Shown here in pieces: positions 51,037 to 59,777 of a stretch of DNA of 64,000 bases. Origin of the DNA: Glycomyces sambucus (GTDB lineage Bacteria > Actinomycetota > Actinomycetes > Mycobacteriales > Micromonosporaceae). The notes below the pieces were generated by a model that worked only from the letters and a program-made list of their open reading frames with translations, did not search any database and had not been told where the DNA came from. The stretch is from assembly GCF_900102815.1 (NCBI RefSeq), contig NZ_FNGF01000002.1, positions 186,001 through 250,000 on the forward strand, given 5' to 3'. Each line of letters starts with the position of its first letter. Positions within the stretch are counted from its first letter, which is position 1. The position numbers and the translations under genes are program-made.

Positions 51037-53855
51037 TTGAGAAGACTTCCTATCGCCTGCGCCGCAGCGGTATTCGTCAGCATGCTGGTCATCCAGCCCA
51101 CCCAGGCCGCCCCACCGGGCCCGGCCGCACCGACCCGGGCCGAGGTCGCCACCGAGACCGACACCGAAGAGCTGCCCCAGCAGGGCGTCGGCGAACCCCA
51201 GCCGTTCGACCAAGCCGCCTTCGACGCCTACACCGACGACGGCGACGCCGACTTCGGCCCCTACGAGGCGGACTCGGCGCAGGCCGCCGAGCACAGCGCC
51301 GTGCGCCAGGAGATCACCGCCGACACGCTCGACGTCGAGCCGTTCGCCATGGAGGACGCCGCCACCGCGGCCGCCGACGACTGCGCCTCCTCCTACAACT
51401 ACAACTTCCACGACTACGAGTGCCAGGCGTTCGCGGGCGACTTCGTGTTCCTCTACGACGTCAAGGACAGCCCCGGCGACGTCCGCGGCGTCCCCGCCGC
51501 CGCGGGCCCCAACGGCCGGCCCACCGCCGTGGTCGACATGATCAACGCCGTCGACGAGGCCCAGTCCGCCTACCGCCAGATGGGCTACGACGTCGACCCC
51601 GGCTCCGGGCCGTGGGCGGTCGTGGTGGGGCTCAACGACACCCAGGAGGGCTGGTTCCAGGGCGGCGCGTTCACGCTCCCGTTCGGCGCCACAGCCAGCC
51701 GATGATCGTCCTGCCCTCCGACCCCGGCCGGTACGACAGCGACAACTACGACTACCTGCCCCGGCACGAGTTCTTCCACATCGTGCAGTACCAGTACTGG
51801 GACGACACCGGCGACATCGGCTGGGCCTACCTGCGCGACTGGATGGGCGGGAGCGACTTCAAGACCATGAACTGGTGGATGGAGTCCACCGCCGAATGGG
51901 CCGCGCTCATGTCCTACCGGCTCCAGCCGTACCCGCCGTCGAACACCAGCGCCTCGCGCATGTACGCCCACGCGCTGGAGGAGTTCCTGGGCGACCCGGG
52001 CAGGGCGCTCAACGCGGCCGAGGAACTCGGCAGCTCGCGCCAGTACAGCACCTTCCTGCTCGCGTTCTACCTCAACGAGCAGACCGGCGGCACCGCCGCG
52101 GTCCGCAAGACCTGGGAGCACATCCGCGACCACGACTCGACCCCCGTCACCGCGATCAAGGCCGTCCTCACCGGGTACGGCCTCGACATCCCCTCCACCC
52201 TCCTCGGCTTCTCCGTGGCGAACTACCGCCTCGCCGCCGAGCAGGGCGGCGCCCCGCCGAACCCCATGGCCGGGTACGGGTACGACGACGCCGAGCGCTC
52301 CGTGTGGCGCGCCCAGCTCGTGGGCGACTCCCGCACCGACGACCACCTCCTCGGCGAGTACCGCCCCGCCCGCACCACCCGCGCGGTCCCCATGGGCACC
52401 CAGGAGACCTACGCCGCCGACATCGAACCGGGCGGCTCCGCCTACTTCGACTTCGCGGCCGTCCAGAACTCCGGCGACCCCGCCGACGGGTACGAGTCGA
52501 AGCTCACCATCGGCACCGAGGACCGCGACGACCTCGAGTACGTCGCCATGGTCTGGTCCCCGCAGGGCAGCCCCGGCTCCCTCTCCGAGTACCCCACGGC
52601 CGCCCGCGCGGTCTACCCGAACGCGAACAACGTCATCACGGTGACCGACTTCGCCTACCCGATGGTCGTCACCCTCGTCGCCACCCGCACCGACCTGAAG
52701 ACGAACTCCGTCGAGGCCGACGGGGACGGCCGCGAGTACCGCTTCCGCGTCCGCGCCCTCGTCCCGCTCGACAGTCCCTCCTGCAACCTCTCGAACCTCA
52801 CCGTCAGCAACCTCCAGGACGACGGGGTCGCGCCCGAGCAGCAGTTCCTCGACTACGCCGAGTCCACCCCGAACGGCTGGACCGGCGGCGACTCCACCTA
52901 CTCGGTGCGCCTGCCCGACGGCGACCTGCTGTGGCTGTTCTCCGACACGTTCCTCGGACCGCTCAACAGCGACGGCACCCGCCCGGTCACCGCACCGCTC
53001 ATCAACTCCACCTTCGTGAGACAGGACGGGGGCACGCTCTCGACCATCCAGGGCGGCACGGCCGCCAACCCCGAGGCGATCATGCCGCCGCCGGAGGCGA
53101 ACCACTGGTACTGGCTCGGCGACGGGATGATCTCCCGCCGGGGCGGCACCGACTACCTCCAGGTGGTCTTCCAGGAGTACCTGCGGTTCGGCTCGGGCGA
53201 CTGGGACTGGCGCTTCGACCAGAACGTGGTCGCCACGTTCGCGCTCTCGAACCTGAAGGACCCCGTCAGCGTCCAGTCCCTGCCCTCGCAGGCGGGGGCG
53301 TGGGGCTCGGCGCTGCTGCCCGCGAGCCAGTCGGGCGACGGCTACACCTACATCTACGGGATCGCCGACGCGCCCACGAACAAGAAGCAGCGCATCGCCC
53401 GCGTCCACGGCACCGACCTGGGCGCGACCGCGAAGTGGCAGTTCTGGACCCCCGACGGGTGGACCGCGTACGAGTCCGACACGGGCACCGGCCTCAACGG
53501 CATCGCCAACGAGTACTCGGTGACGAAGTGGAACAACCAGTACGTGCTGGTCTCCCAGGACTCGACCGTGGCGTTCAACAACCAGGTGTTCGCCTACACC
53601 TCCTGCTCGCCGGCCGGGCCGTTCACCAACCGGAGCCTGGTCTACGCGATGCCGGAGACGGGCCTGTTCGGCAGCTACGGCGACGAGCGGATCTTCGCCT
53701 ACAACGCGCACCTGCACCCGACGATCAGCTCCGGGAACCGGTTCGTCATGTCCTACAACGTCAACACCTTCGACAGTCGCATGACCGCGGAGGGCTCGCA
53801 CTACACGGACCCGAGCATCTACAAGCCCCGGTTCATCAGCTTCACGCTGAATTAG
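51037..53855 (+). pseudogene. Secreted zinc-metallopeptidase / DUF4185 protein, interrupted by a frameshift
   Basis: Two reading frames join into one protein of about 940 residues. The first (51037-51705) starts at a TTG with GGAGGG 5 nt upstream and encodes a Sec signal peptide (RRLPIACAAAVFVSMLVIQPTQA) and the start of a peptidase domain. It stops at 51705. The other frame continues without a gap: QPMIVLPSDPGRYD, the zinc motif HEFFH (near residue 242), WWMESTAEW, then from about 590 a DUF4185 beta-propeller (DGDLLWLFSDTFLGPL ... FNNQVFAYTSCSPAGPF). One missing base near 51692 (GGCGCCACAG) would restore a single frame. It is either a recent inactivating mutation or a sequence error. Predicted role: extracellular degradation of protein or glycan. 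A LacI-like palindrome lies just upstream. Confidence 0.8.
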
Positions 53856-53873
53856 GACGGGGCGCCGGCACAT

Positions 53874-53913
53874 CCTCTCGGTGCCTCCGGGGTACCCCGG
53901 AGGCACCGAGAGG
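53874..53913 (+). terminator. Strong terminator after the DUF4185 gene
   Basis: Perfect 19-bp arms starting CCTCTCGGTGCCTCCGGGG (53874-53892) and complement (53895-53913) around TA. Confidence 0.9.
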
Positions 53914-53923
53914 AGGGAACGGC

Positions 53924-54079
53924 ATGACCTGGATCCTGCGAAAGGTGGCGTTCGCCGTCGGCCTGGCGATCACGCGGCGCCTGCTGCGCATCGCCAGGCG
54001 CCGCCGCGCCGAGCGGCGCGCACTGGAGGCGTCCGTGACACCCGGGAGCCCGGCGTCCCGGGGTTCGTCGCCGCGGTGA
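53924..54079 (+). CDS. Small basic amphipathic protein, uncertain
   Basis: A possible 51-residue gene. The ATG at 53924 follows AGGAGGGAACGGC, a good ribosome site. The peptide begins MTWILRKVAFAVGLAITRRLL and continues with a very Arg-rich stretch, so it has one hydrophobic or amphipathic helix and a strongly basic tail, like small membrane-associated proteins. It lies directly after a strong terminator and has no obvious promoter. No family is recognised. Confidence 0.4.
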   Translation: MTWILRKVAFAVGLAITRRLLRIARRRRAERRALEASVTPGSPASRGSSPR

Positions 54080-54163
54080 TCGCCTCGGCGCCGCTCACCG
54101 GCGCCGCCGAGACCATCGCCTCCGGCCGCCACCAGACCGCCCACTCGTCTCCCGAACGACCGC

Positions 54164-54195
54164 GCCGGGGCCTGCTCACGCGAGCGGGCCCCGGC
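54164..54195 (-). terminator. Terminator overlapping the methyltransferase stop codon
   Basis: Arms GCCGGGGCCTGCTC (54164-54177) and GAGCGGGCCCCGGC (54182-54195) pair with one wobble around ACGC; the stop codon lies inside the structure. Confidence 0.75.
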
Positions 54196-54985
54196 GGCCC
54201 CACGCCTGGAACAGCACGGCCGTCGTCGGCACCGGCACCATCCGCACCCCCGCCCGGCGCCCCAGCCCCCACCGGAACGCGTCCACCAGGGACGGCCGCA
54301 CCCCGCGCAGCACCAGGTCGACCCCGTGCCGAGCGCACTCCTCCACCAGCGCCCGCCGGTCCACCAGCAGCGCCGGGTCGTGCACCCCGCGCACGGCGAT
54401 CCGCGGGATGCGCTCGGCCACGGTGATCGCCAGGAACCGGCACAGGGCCGTCGCCGCGAGGGTGTCGACCAGCAGCAGCCCGCCCGGGCGCAGCAGCCGG
54501 CACGCCTCCGCGACCGCCGCGGGCAGGTCCGGGACGTGCTCCAGGATCTCCCCGGCCGCCACCACGTCGGCGCACCCGTCCGGCAGCGGCACCGCGCACA
54601 CGTCCCCGCGGACCGCGAGCACCCCGTGCGCGGCGGCCAGCCGCAGCGACTCCCGCGACAGGTCCACCCCGATGTGCGTGTAGCCCTTGCCCTCCAGGTG
54701 CGGCGCGAGCAGCCCCGCCCCGCAGCCCAGGTCCACCAGGACCGCGCCGGGACGCCCCGCCTGCGGAACCAGCGCGCCCCGCGCCGCGGCCAGCCAGTGC
54801 AGCACCGCGAACGCGCCCCGGGGCCGCCACCACTCCCCGGCGAGCCGGTCGTACATCGCAGGGTCGTTGGGGGCGAGATCGTTGGGGGCGAGGTCATCGA
54901 GAGCGAGGGCGTCGCGGGGGAGGTCGTCGGGGGCGGGATCGTCCGGGGTGCGGCCGTCGGGGGCCGTTCGGGTCTGGCGGCGCAT
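54176..54985 (-). CDS. Class I SAM-dependent methyltransferase (UbiG-like)
   Basis: A 269-residue methyltransferase. The SAM site is VLVDLGCGAGLLAPHL (about residue 80), then IGVDLSRESLRLA, VPLPDGCADVVAAGEILEHVPDLPAAVAEACRLLRPGGLLLVDT. It resembles UbiG-type O-methyltransferases acting on quinol rings. The N-terminal 40 residues hold degenerate Asp/Pro/Ala/Leu repeats (APDDL, APNDL, APNDP), absent from the family. The ATG at 54985 is chosen because an upstream one at 55018 would overlap the divergent UbiA gene. It is divergent from UbiA with a 26-bp spacer and likely methylates the product of the type III PKS locus. Confidence 0.82.
   Translation of the reverse strand: MRRQTRTAPDGRTPDDPAPDDLPRDALALDDLAPNDLAPNDPAMYDRLAGEWWRPRGAFAVLHWLAAARGALVPQAGRPGAVLVDLGCGAGLLAPHLEGKGYTHIGVDLSRESLRLAAAHGVLAVRGDVCAVPLPDGCADVVAAGEILEHVPDLPAAVAEACRLLRPGGLLLVDTLAATALCRFLAITVAERIPRIAVRGVHDPALLVDRRALVEECARHGVDLVLRGVRPSLVDAFRWGLGRRAGVRMVPVPTTAVLFQAWGRRGPLA
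54863..54966. repeat. Degenerate tandem repeat at the 5' end of the methyltransferase gene
   Basis: Imperfect copies of GGGGGCGAGATCGTT and similar units code the APxDL repeats of the protein N-terminus. Confidence 0.6.
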
Positions 54986-55011
54986 GCCCCCAGGGTGGCA
55001 CACTGATCCGC

Positions 55012-55848
55012 ATGACAACGGCCGCAGCGATGCTCAAAGCGCTCGTCCAGGCGTCCCACACCCTCCCCGCCCTCGCGGTCACCCTCGTCACCGCCGGGCT
55101 CGCCGCCTCCACCGGCCGGTCCGTCCCCGGGATCATCGCGATCGCCGTCGCGATCCTCCTGGGCCAGTTGTCGGTCGGCTGGCTCAACGACCTCGTCGAC
55201 GCGCCCCGCGACGCCGAGGCCGGCCGGCCCGGCAAGCCCCTCGCCTCCGGCGAGCTCCACCCCGCGATCGCCAGCGCCGCCGTCGCCCTCGCCGCGCCCG
55301 CCGCGGTCCTGCTCACCCTCGTCTCCGGCCTCCCCGCGATGCTCGCCCACCTCGCCGCCCTGGTCTCCGCGTGGGCCTACGACCTCGGCGTCAAGGGCAC
55401 CGCGTTCTCCGTGGCGCCCTTCGCGGTCTCCTTCGGACTCCTGCCCGCGATCGTGTCGCTCGGCGAGCCCGGCTCGCCCTGGCCGCCCCTGTGGCTCACC
55501 GCCGCCGCGGCCGCCCTCGGCTCGGGCGCGCACTTCGTCAACGTCCTGCCCGACCTCGCCGACGACGCCGCCACCGGCGTCCGCGGCCTCCCGCACCGCT
55601 TGGGCGCCACCGCGACCCGGCTCCTCGCCGCGGCCCTGGTCCTCACCGCCTCGGTGCTCCTGGCGTTCGGTCCGCCCGGCCCGCCCTCGCCGCTCGTCCT
55701 CGCCGCGGTCCCGTTCGCCGCCGCCGTCCTCGCCGCCGGCCTGCTCCTCGGCCGCCGCCCCGGCTCGCGCGCCGCGTTCCACGCCGTGCTGCTCGTGGCC
55801 CTTGTCGACGTCGTCCTGCTCCTCCATACTGGGGTGCCCGCCGGCTGA
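55012..55848 (+). CDS. UbiA family prenyltransferase
   Basis: A 278-residue polytopic membrane protein with about eight helices. The first Asp-rich motif is NDLVDAPRDAEAGRPGKPLASG (about residues 58-80), the family hallmark that binds prenyl diphosphate through Mg; a second acidic segment NVLPDLADDAATG lies near 180. UbiA enzymes attach isoprenoid chains to aromatic rings. Next to a type III PKS, a methyltransferase and an acyl-CoA dehydrogenase, it probably prenylates an alkylresorcinol or hydroquinone. CACACT 7 nt before the ATG suggests a leaderless start. Confidence 0.9.
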   Translation: MTTAAAMLKALVQASHTLPALAVTLVTAGLAASTGRSVPGIIAIAVAILLGQLSVGWLNDLVDAPRDAEAGRPGKPLASGELHPAIASAAVALAAPAAVLLTLVSGLPAMLAHLAALVSAWAYDLGVKGTAFSVAPFAVSFGLLPAIVSLGEPGSPWPPLWLTAAAAALGSGAHFVNVLPDLADDAATGVRGLPHRLGATATRLLAAALVLTASVLLAFGPPGPPSPLVLAAVPFAAAVLAAGLLLGRRPGSRAAFHAVLLVALVDVVLLLHTGVPAG

Positions 55849-55920
55849 GGCCCGAAGGTTCGGGAACCGGGCTCCGGGGCATCCGCCACCGGTTGTCCGC
55901 GACCCGAGGAGTGAACGCCC

Positions 55921-57111
55921 ATGCCAGCACCCACCGAGTCCAGGGGCGGTGAGGCGCTCGCGCTCGCGCGCGAGCTCGCACCGCGCTTCGCCGAACGCGC
56001 CGCGGCCCACGACGAGCGGGGGCGGTTCCCCGAAGCCGACTTCGCGGAGCTGCGCGCGGCCGGACTGACCGGGCTCATGGTCCCGGCCCGCCTGGGCGGG
56101 TTCGGCGCCTCGTTCGCCGAGTACGCGGCGGTCGCGGCGGCCCTGGCGCGCGGCGCGGGCTCGACGGCCCTCATCTTCAACATGCACGCCTCGGTGACCG
56201 GCGCGCTCGCGCAGACCCCCGAGCACCTGGTGCGCGCCCTCGGCGCTCCCGAGAGCTTCTTCGCCGCTCGGGACAAGGCCCTCGAAGCGGCCGCGGGCGG
56301 CGCCCTGTACGCGGTCGCGATGAGCGAGCGCGGCGGCGGCTCGCGCCTGTCGAAGACCACCACCGCGTACCGCCGCAGCGGGGACGGCTTCCGCATCACC
56401 GGCGCGAAGGCGTTCGTGTCCGGCTCGGGGCACGCCGACGCCTACCTCGTGACCGCGCGCGACACCGAGTCCGAGGAGCCCCTGGTCTCGCACTTCCTGG
56501 TCCCCGCGGGGGCCGGGGTCCGGGTCGAGGAGACCTGGGACTCGCTCGGCATGCGCGCCACCGGGAGCCACGACGTCCACTTCGACGCCGAGGTCGGCCC
56601 GGACGCGCTCCTCGGCGGGGTCGAGGGGCTCGCGCTCCTGCTCGCCGAGGCCATGCCGCAGTGGCTCGTCGCCTCGTACGCCGCGGTCTACACCGGGGTC
56701 GCGCGGGCGGCCGTCGACGCCGCCTGCGACCACGTGCGGGGCCGCGGGCTCGACGGCCTCGCGCCCGTGCGCGCCCGCATCGGCCGCGCCGAGGCCGCCG
56801 TCGCCGCAGCCGAACTCGTGGTCGCCGAGGCCGCCCGGCGCATCGACGCCGACCCGGGGGAGGACGCCACCAACCGGTGGGTGTGGCGGGCCAAGCTCAC
56901 CGCCGGGGACACCGCGTTCCAGGTCGCCTCCTCGCTCCTGGAGGCGGCCGGGACCGGCGCCTCGCGGCGCGGTCACCCGCTCGAACGGCTCTACCGGGAC
57001 GCCCGCTGCGGCGCCCTCCAGCCGGCCACCTCCGACGTGTGCGCCGACTGGCTCGGGGCCGCCGCCCTCGGCGGGGACCCCGACCGCGACACGGCGGTCC
57101 CGCGGTGGTGA
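55921..57111 (+). CDS. Acyl-CoA dehydrogenase family protein
   Basis: A 396-residue flavoprotein of the acyl-CoA dehydrogenase fold. N-terminal helices RGGEALALARELAPRFAERAAAHDERGRFPEADF, a central beta domain YAVAMSERGGGSRLSKTTTAYRRSGDGFRITGAKAFVSG that binds FAD, and C-terminal helices. The catalytic Glu is not obvious by eye; such proteins in secondary metabolism may act as oxidases, hydroxylases or desaturases. GAGGAG precedes the ATG. It overlaps the type III PKS by 4 bp and follows UbiA by 72 bp, so it likely oxidises the polyketide or supplies an unsaturated starter. Confidence 0.85.
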   Translation: MPAPTESRGGEALALARELAPRFAERAAAHDERGRFPEADFAELRAAGLTGLMVPARLGGFGASFAEYAAVAAALARGAGSTALIFNMHASVTGALAQTPEHLVRALGAPESFFAARDKALEAAAGGALYAVAMSERGGGSRLSKTTTAYRRSGDGFRITGAKAFVSGSGHADAYLVTARDTESEEPLVSHFLVPAGAGVRVEETWDSLGMRATGSHDVHFDAEVGPDALLGGVEGLALLLAEAMPQWLVASYAAVYTGVARAAVDAACDHVRGRGLDGLAPVRARIGRAEAAVAAAELVVAEAARRIDADPGEDATNRWVWRAKLTAGDTAFQVASSLLEAAGTGASRRGHPLERLYRDARCGALQPATSDVCADWLGAAALGGDPDRDTAVPRW

Positions 57112-58157
57112 GCGCCCGGATCGCCGGGATCGGCACCGCGCTGCCGCCCCAGTTCGAGCAGCAGTGGCTGTGGGACAACGTCTTCCGCGGCCACTTCGGC
57201 GGCAGCCGCGTCGCCGGGCGCATGTTCGACACCGCCGGGGTCGCCCGCCGCCACTCCTCGACCCCGCCCTACGAGCTCGCCGACGCCGCCGGATGGTCCA
57301 CCGAGGAGCGGATGCGCCGGTACGCCGAGCGCGCCCCGGCCCTCGGCCTGCGCGCCGTGCGCGGCGCGCTGGCCGCCGCCGGGACCGACCCCGACGAGAT
57401 CGGGCTCCTCGCCGTCGCCACCTGCACCGGCTACGGCACGCCCGGCACCGACATCGAGCTCGCCGGGTCGCTGCCGCTGCGCGCCGACGCCCGGCGGCTC
57501 CTGGTGGGCCACATGGGGTGCCACGCCGCGATCCCGGCCCTCGGCGCGGTCACCGACTACGTCGCCGCCCACGACCGGCCCGCGGTCCTGCTGTGCGTGG
57601 AGCTCACCTCGCTCCACGTCCAGCCCGGCACCCGCGACATCGACCAGGCCGTGGTCCACGCCCTGTTCAGCGACGCCGCGGCGGCACTGGTCCTGCGCCC
57701 GGGGGACGGGCCGGGCCCCGAGTCTTCGCGGCTGCGCGTCGTGGACGTGGCCGCCCGCACCGACACCGCCCGCCGCGGCCACATGACCTGGCGCGTCACC
57801 GATCTGGGCTTCCGCATGGGCCTGTCGCCGGAGGTCCCCGAGGCGCTGAGCGAGCACGTGGGCCCGCTCGTGAAGGACCTCCTGGCCCGCCACGGGCTCG
57901 ACCGCTCCCAGGTGGCGGGGTGGGCCGTCCACCCCGGCGGGCCGCGCGTCCTCGACGCCGTCGCCGCGGGCCTCGACCTCGGGCCCGACGTCCTCGACCC
58001 GTCGCGCCGCGTCCTCGCCGAGCACGGGAACTGCTCCTCGGCGACAGTGCTGCTCGTCCTCGACGAGATCCTGCGGGCCGGACCGCCCGCAGGACCGGTG
58101 GTCATGCTCGCCTTCGGCCCCGGCCTGACCCTCTACGCGGCACTCCTCGACACCTGA
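57108..58157 (+). CDS. Type III polyketide synthase (chalcone/stilbene synthase family)
   Basis: A 349-residue type III PKS with the full Cys-His-Asn triad: Cys in VGHMGCHAAIPAL (about residue 137), His in WAVHPGGPRVLD (about 273) and Asn in EHGNCSSATV (about 306). These homodimeric enzymes extend an acyl-CoA starter with malonyl-CoA and cyclise to resorcinols, pyrones or quinone precursors. The GTG overlaps the preceding gene's stop by 4 bp (GTGA). With UbiA and a methyltransferase it resembles clusters for alkyl-methoxyhydroquinones (agq type) in related actinomycetes. It ends at a large palindromic terminator. Confidence 0.93.
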   Translation: MSARIAGIGTALPPQFEQQWLWDNVFRGHFGGSRVAGRMFDTAGVARRHSSTPPYELADAAGWSTEERMRRYAERAPALGLRAVRGALAAAGTDPDEIGLLAVATCTGYGTPGTDIELAGSLPLRADARRLLVGHMGCHAAIPALGAVTDYVAAHDRPAVLLCVELTSLHVQPGTRDIDQAVVHALFSDAAAALVLRPGDGPGPESSRLRVVDVAARTDTARRGHMTWRVTDLGFRMGLSPEVPEALSEHVGPLVKDLLARHGLDRSQVAGWAVHPGGPRVLDAVAAGLDLGPDVLDPSRRVLAEHGNCSSATVLLVLDEILRAGPPAGPVVMLAFGPGLTLYAALLDT

Positions 58158-58200
58158 GCGCGGCGGCCCGCGGCGGCGCGCCGCCGCGGGCCCGCCGCGC
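58158..58200 (+). terminator. Large terminator after the type III PKS gene
   Basis: Perfect 24-bp core palindrome CCCGCGGCGGCG/CGCCGCCGCGGG (58167-58190), extended to arms of about 21 bp with one bulge. Confidence 0.85.
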
Positions 58201-58246
58201 ATACGAATCTGCTGAGGTGGTCCCCGTCGAGGCGGGGATGCGCTTT

Positions 58247-58288
58247 GAGAACCGTGCTCCGAGAACCGCGCTCCGAGAACCGCGCCCC
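58247..58288. repeat. Three tandem copies of GAGAACCGCGCTCC
   Basis: Copies at 58247-58260 (GAGAACCGTGCTCC), 58261-58274 (GAGAACCGCGCTCC) and 58275-58288 (GAGAACCGCGCCCC). Related GAACCG words occur at 44722-44806. Confidence 0.8.
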
Positions 58289-58321
58289 TGAAACCCGGTC
58301 GCGCGCATCGCCGCACCCTGG

Positions 58322-58327
58322 TACCTT
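58322..58327 (+). promoter_or_regulatory. -10 box for a leaderless leader-peptide transcript
   Basis: TACCTT lies 7 nt before the leader-peptide ATG at 58335; no Shine-Dalgarno precedes that ATG. Confidence 0.6.
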
Positions 58328-58334
58328 CGGTGCC

Positions 58335-58400
58335 ATGTCCTCTCCGGAAGCGTTCAGAACCGGGCCGCCGCACCGCCGGCGGCCCGCGGCGCACGCCTGA
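58335..58400 (+). CDS. Leader peptide upstream of the MFS exporter (candidate attenuator)
   Basis: A 21-codon open frame starting MSSPEAFRTGPP and ending RRRPAAHA before TGA. Its ATG follows a TACCTT -10 box by 7 nt, so it is probably the first codon of the mRNA. The Pro-Pro and Arg-Arg-Arg runs are sequences known to slow ribosomes. The first mRNA hairpin (58362-58385) lies within its codons 10-17, so a ribosome stalled there would prevent it forming. This arrangement, before a Cmx-like drug exporter, matches antibiotic-inducible attenuation. Confidence 0.6.
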   Translation: MSSPEAFRTGPPHRRRPAAHA

Positions 58401-58472
58401 GAACTCTCTATGAGCCCTGCCCCCGAGGCAGGGCCTCCCTCCGTGCGTCCAGGGCCCGGCGGCGTCCCGCCG
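58362..58472 (+). promoter_or_regulatory. Leader mRNA hairpins before the MFS exporter
   Basis: Three perfect hairpins in series: GGGCCGCCG/CGGCGGCCC (58362-58385, inside the leader peptide), GCCCTGCC/GGCAGGGC (58414-58434, terminator-like), and CGGCGG/CCGCCG (58457-58472), 29 nt before the exporter ATG. This 344-bp stretch (58158-58501) has no other gene. Confidence 0.65.
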
Positions 58473-58501
58473 TCCGCTCTCGACAATTCGGAGAAACCGC
58501 A

Positions 58502-59635
58502 ATGCCTTTCGTGCTGTACCTGCTCGCCACAGCCGTGTTCGCCCAGGGCTCCTCGGAGTTCATGCTCGCCGGCCTGCTGCCCGACCTCGCCGCCGACCTC
58601 GGCGTCACCGTCGCCGAAGCCGGGCTCCTGACCTCGGCGTTCGCCGCCGGAATGGTGGTCGGGGCGCCGCTCATGGCCGCCGCCGGGCGCCGCTGGCCCC
58701 CGCGCACCGCCCTCGCCGCGTTCCTGGCGCTGTTCATCGCCGCGCACGCCGCCGGCGCCCTCACCGACCACTTCGCCGTCCTCCTCGCCACCCGCGCGGT
58801 CGCCGCCCTCGCCAACGCGGGCTTCCTCGCGGTCGCGCTCACCACCGTCGCACTCCTCGTCCCCGAGACCGCCCGCGCCCGGGCCCTCGCGGTCCTGCTC
58901 GGCGGCACCACCCTCGCCCTGGTCGCCGGGGTCCCGGCGGGCGCGCTCCTCGGCGACGCCCTCGGCTGGCGCGCGACCCTGTGGGCCGTCGCGGTCCTCG
59001 CCGCCCCCGCGCTCGCCGCGGTGCTCCTCGCCGTCCCCGACCGGCCCGCCGCCGCCGCGCCGCTGGCCCTGCGCACCGAACTCGCCGTCCTCACGCGGCC
59101 CGACGTGGTCCAGGTGCTCGCCCTCGGCGTCCTCGTCAACGGCGGCACCTTCGGCGCCTACACCTACCTCGGCGCGCTCGCCGAACGCCGGGTCCCGCTC
59201 GTGCTGGCGCTGTTCGGCATCGGCGCGTTCCTCGGCGTCGCCGCGGCCGGGCGCCTCGCCGACCGGCACTGGCGCCGCCTCCTCGCCTGGTGCGGTCCGC
59301 TCCTCCTCGCCGGCTGGCTCGCCCTCGCGCTCGCCCCGGCCGCGCTGGTCCTCCTCGCGCCCGTCCTCGGCGCGCTCGCGTTCGCCGCGGGCAGCACGCT
59401 CATCGGCCGCATCATGGCCGCCGCGCAGGACGCGCCCACCATGGGCGGGTCCTACGCGACGGCCGCGCTCAACGTCGGCGCGATGCTCGGCCCGGTCCTC
59501 GCCGGGGCCGCCTACACCGCGGCGGGCGCCGCCGGACCTGCCTTCGCCGCCGCCGGCCTCACCGCGAGTGCGATCGCGGTCGCCGTGTACGCCGGCAGGA
59601 CCAGCAGCCCCGCCCACCACGGCAGCGGGAAGTAG
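58502..59635 (+). CDS. MFS drug exporter, Cmx/CmrA-like
   Basis: A 377-residue major facilitator of the DHA1 group. The opening FAQGSSEFMLAGLLPDLAADLGVTVAEAGLLTSAFAAGMVVGAP closely follows the Cmx/CmlA chloramphenicol exporters of actinobacteria. Twelve helices are expected. The 166-bp leader between promoter and start contains a short peptide and three hairpins, so induction by a ribosome-targeting compound is plausible. CGGAGAAACCGCA precedes the ATG. Substrate specificity for chloramphenicol is inferred only from N-terminal similarity. Confidence 0.87.
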   Translation: MPFVLYLLATAVFAQGSSEFMLAGLLPDLAADLGVTVAEAGLLTSAFAAGMVVGAPLMAAAGRRWPPRTALAAFLALFIAAHAAGALTDHFAVLLATRAVAALANAGFLAVALTTVALLVPETARARALAVLLGGTTLALVAGVPAGALLGDALGWRATLWAVAVLAAPALAAVLLAVPDRPAAAAPLALRTELAVLTRPDVVQVLALGVLVNGGTFGAYTYLGALAERRVPLVLALFGIGAFLGVAAAGRLADRHWRRLLAWCGPLLLAGWLALALAPAALVLLAPVLGALAFAAGSTLIGRIMAAAQDAPTMGGSYATAALNVGAMLGPVLAGAAYTAAGAAGPAFAAAGLTASAIAVAVYAGRTSSPAHHGSGK

Positions 59636-59777
59636 CCCGTCCACGGGACGTGGTGGCCGATCACCTGCGGGACTCGGCCGCCGTCTGCTTCACCACCGCG
59701 AACCCCGCGGCCGGGGCGGCGCGCAGCAGCCACTGCGCGGCCGAGTCCCGCAGGACCGGCACCGCCCCGGGCGTGGG

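Noticed and set aside
51680-51710. Programmed ribosomal frameshifting in the metallopeptidase gene
   Set aside because: No slippery heptamer or strong downstream pseudoknot is visible; a lost base is simpler.
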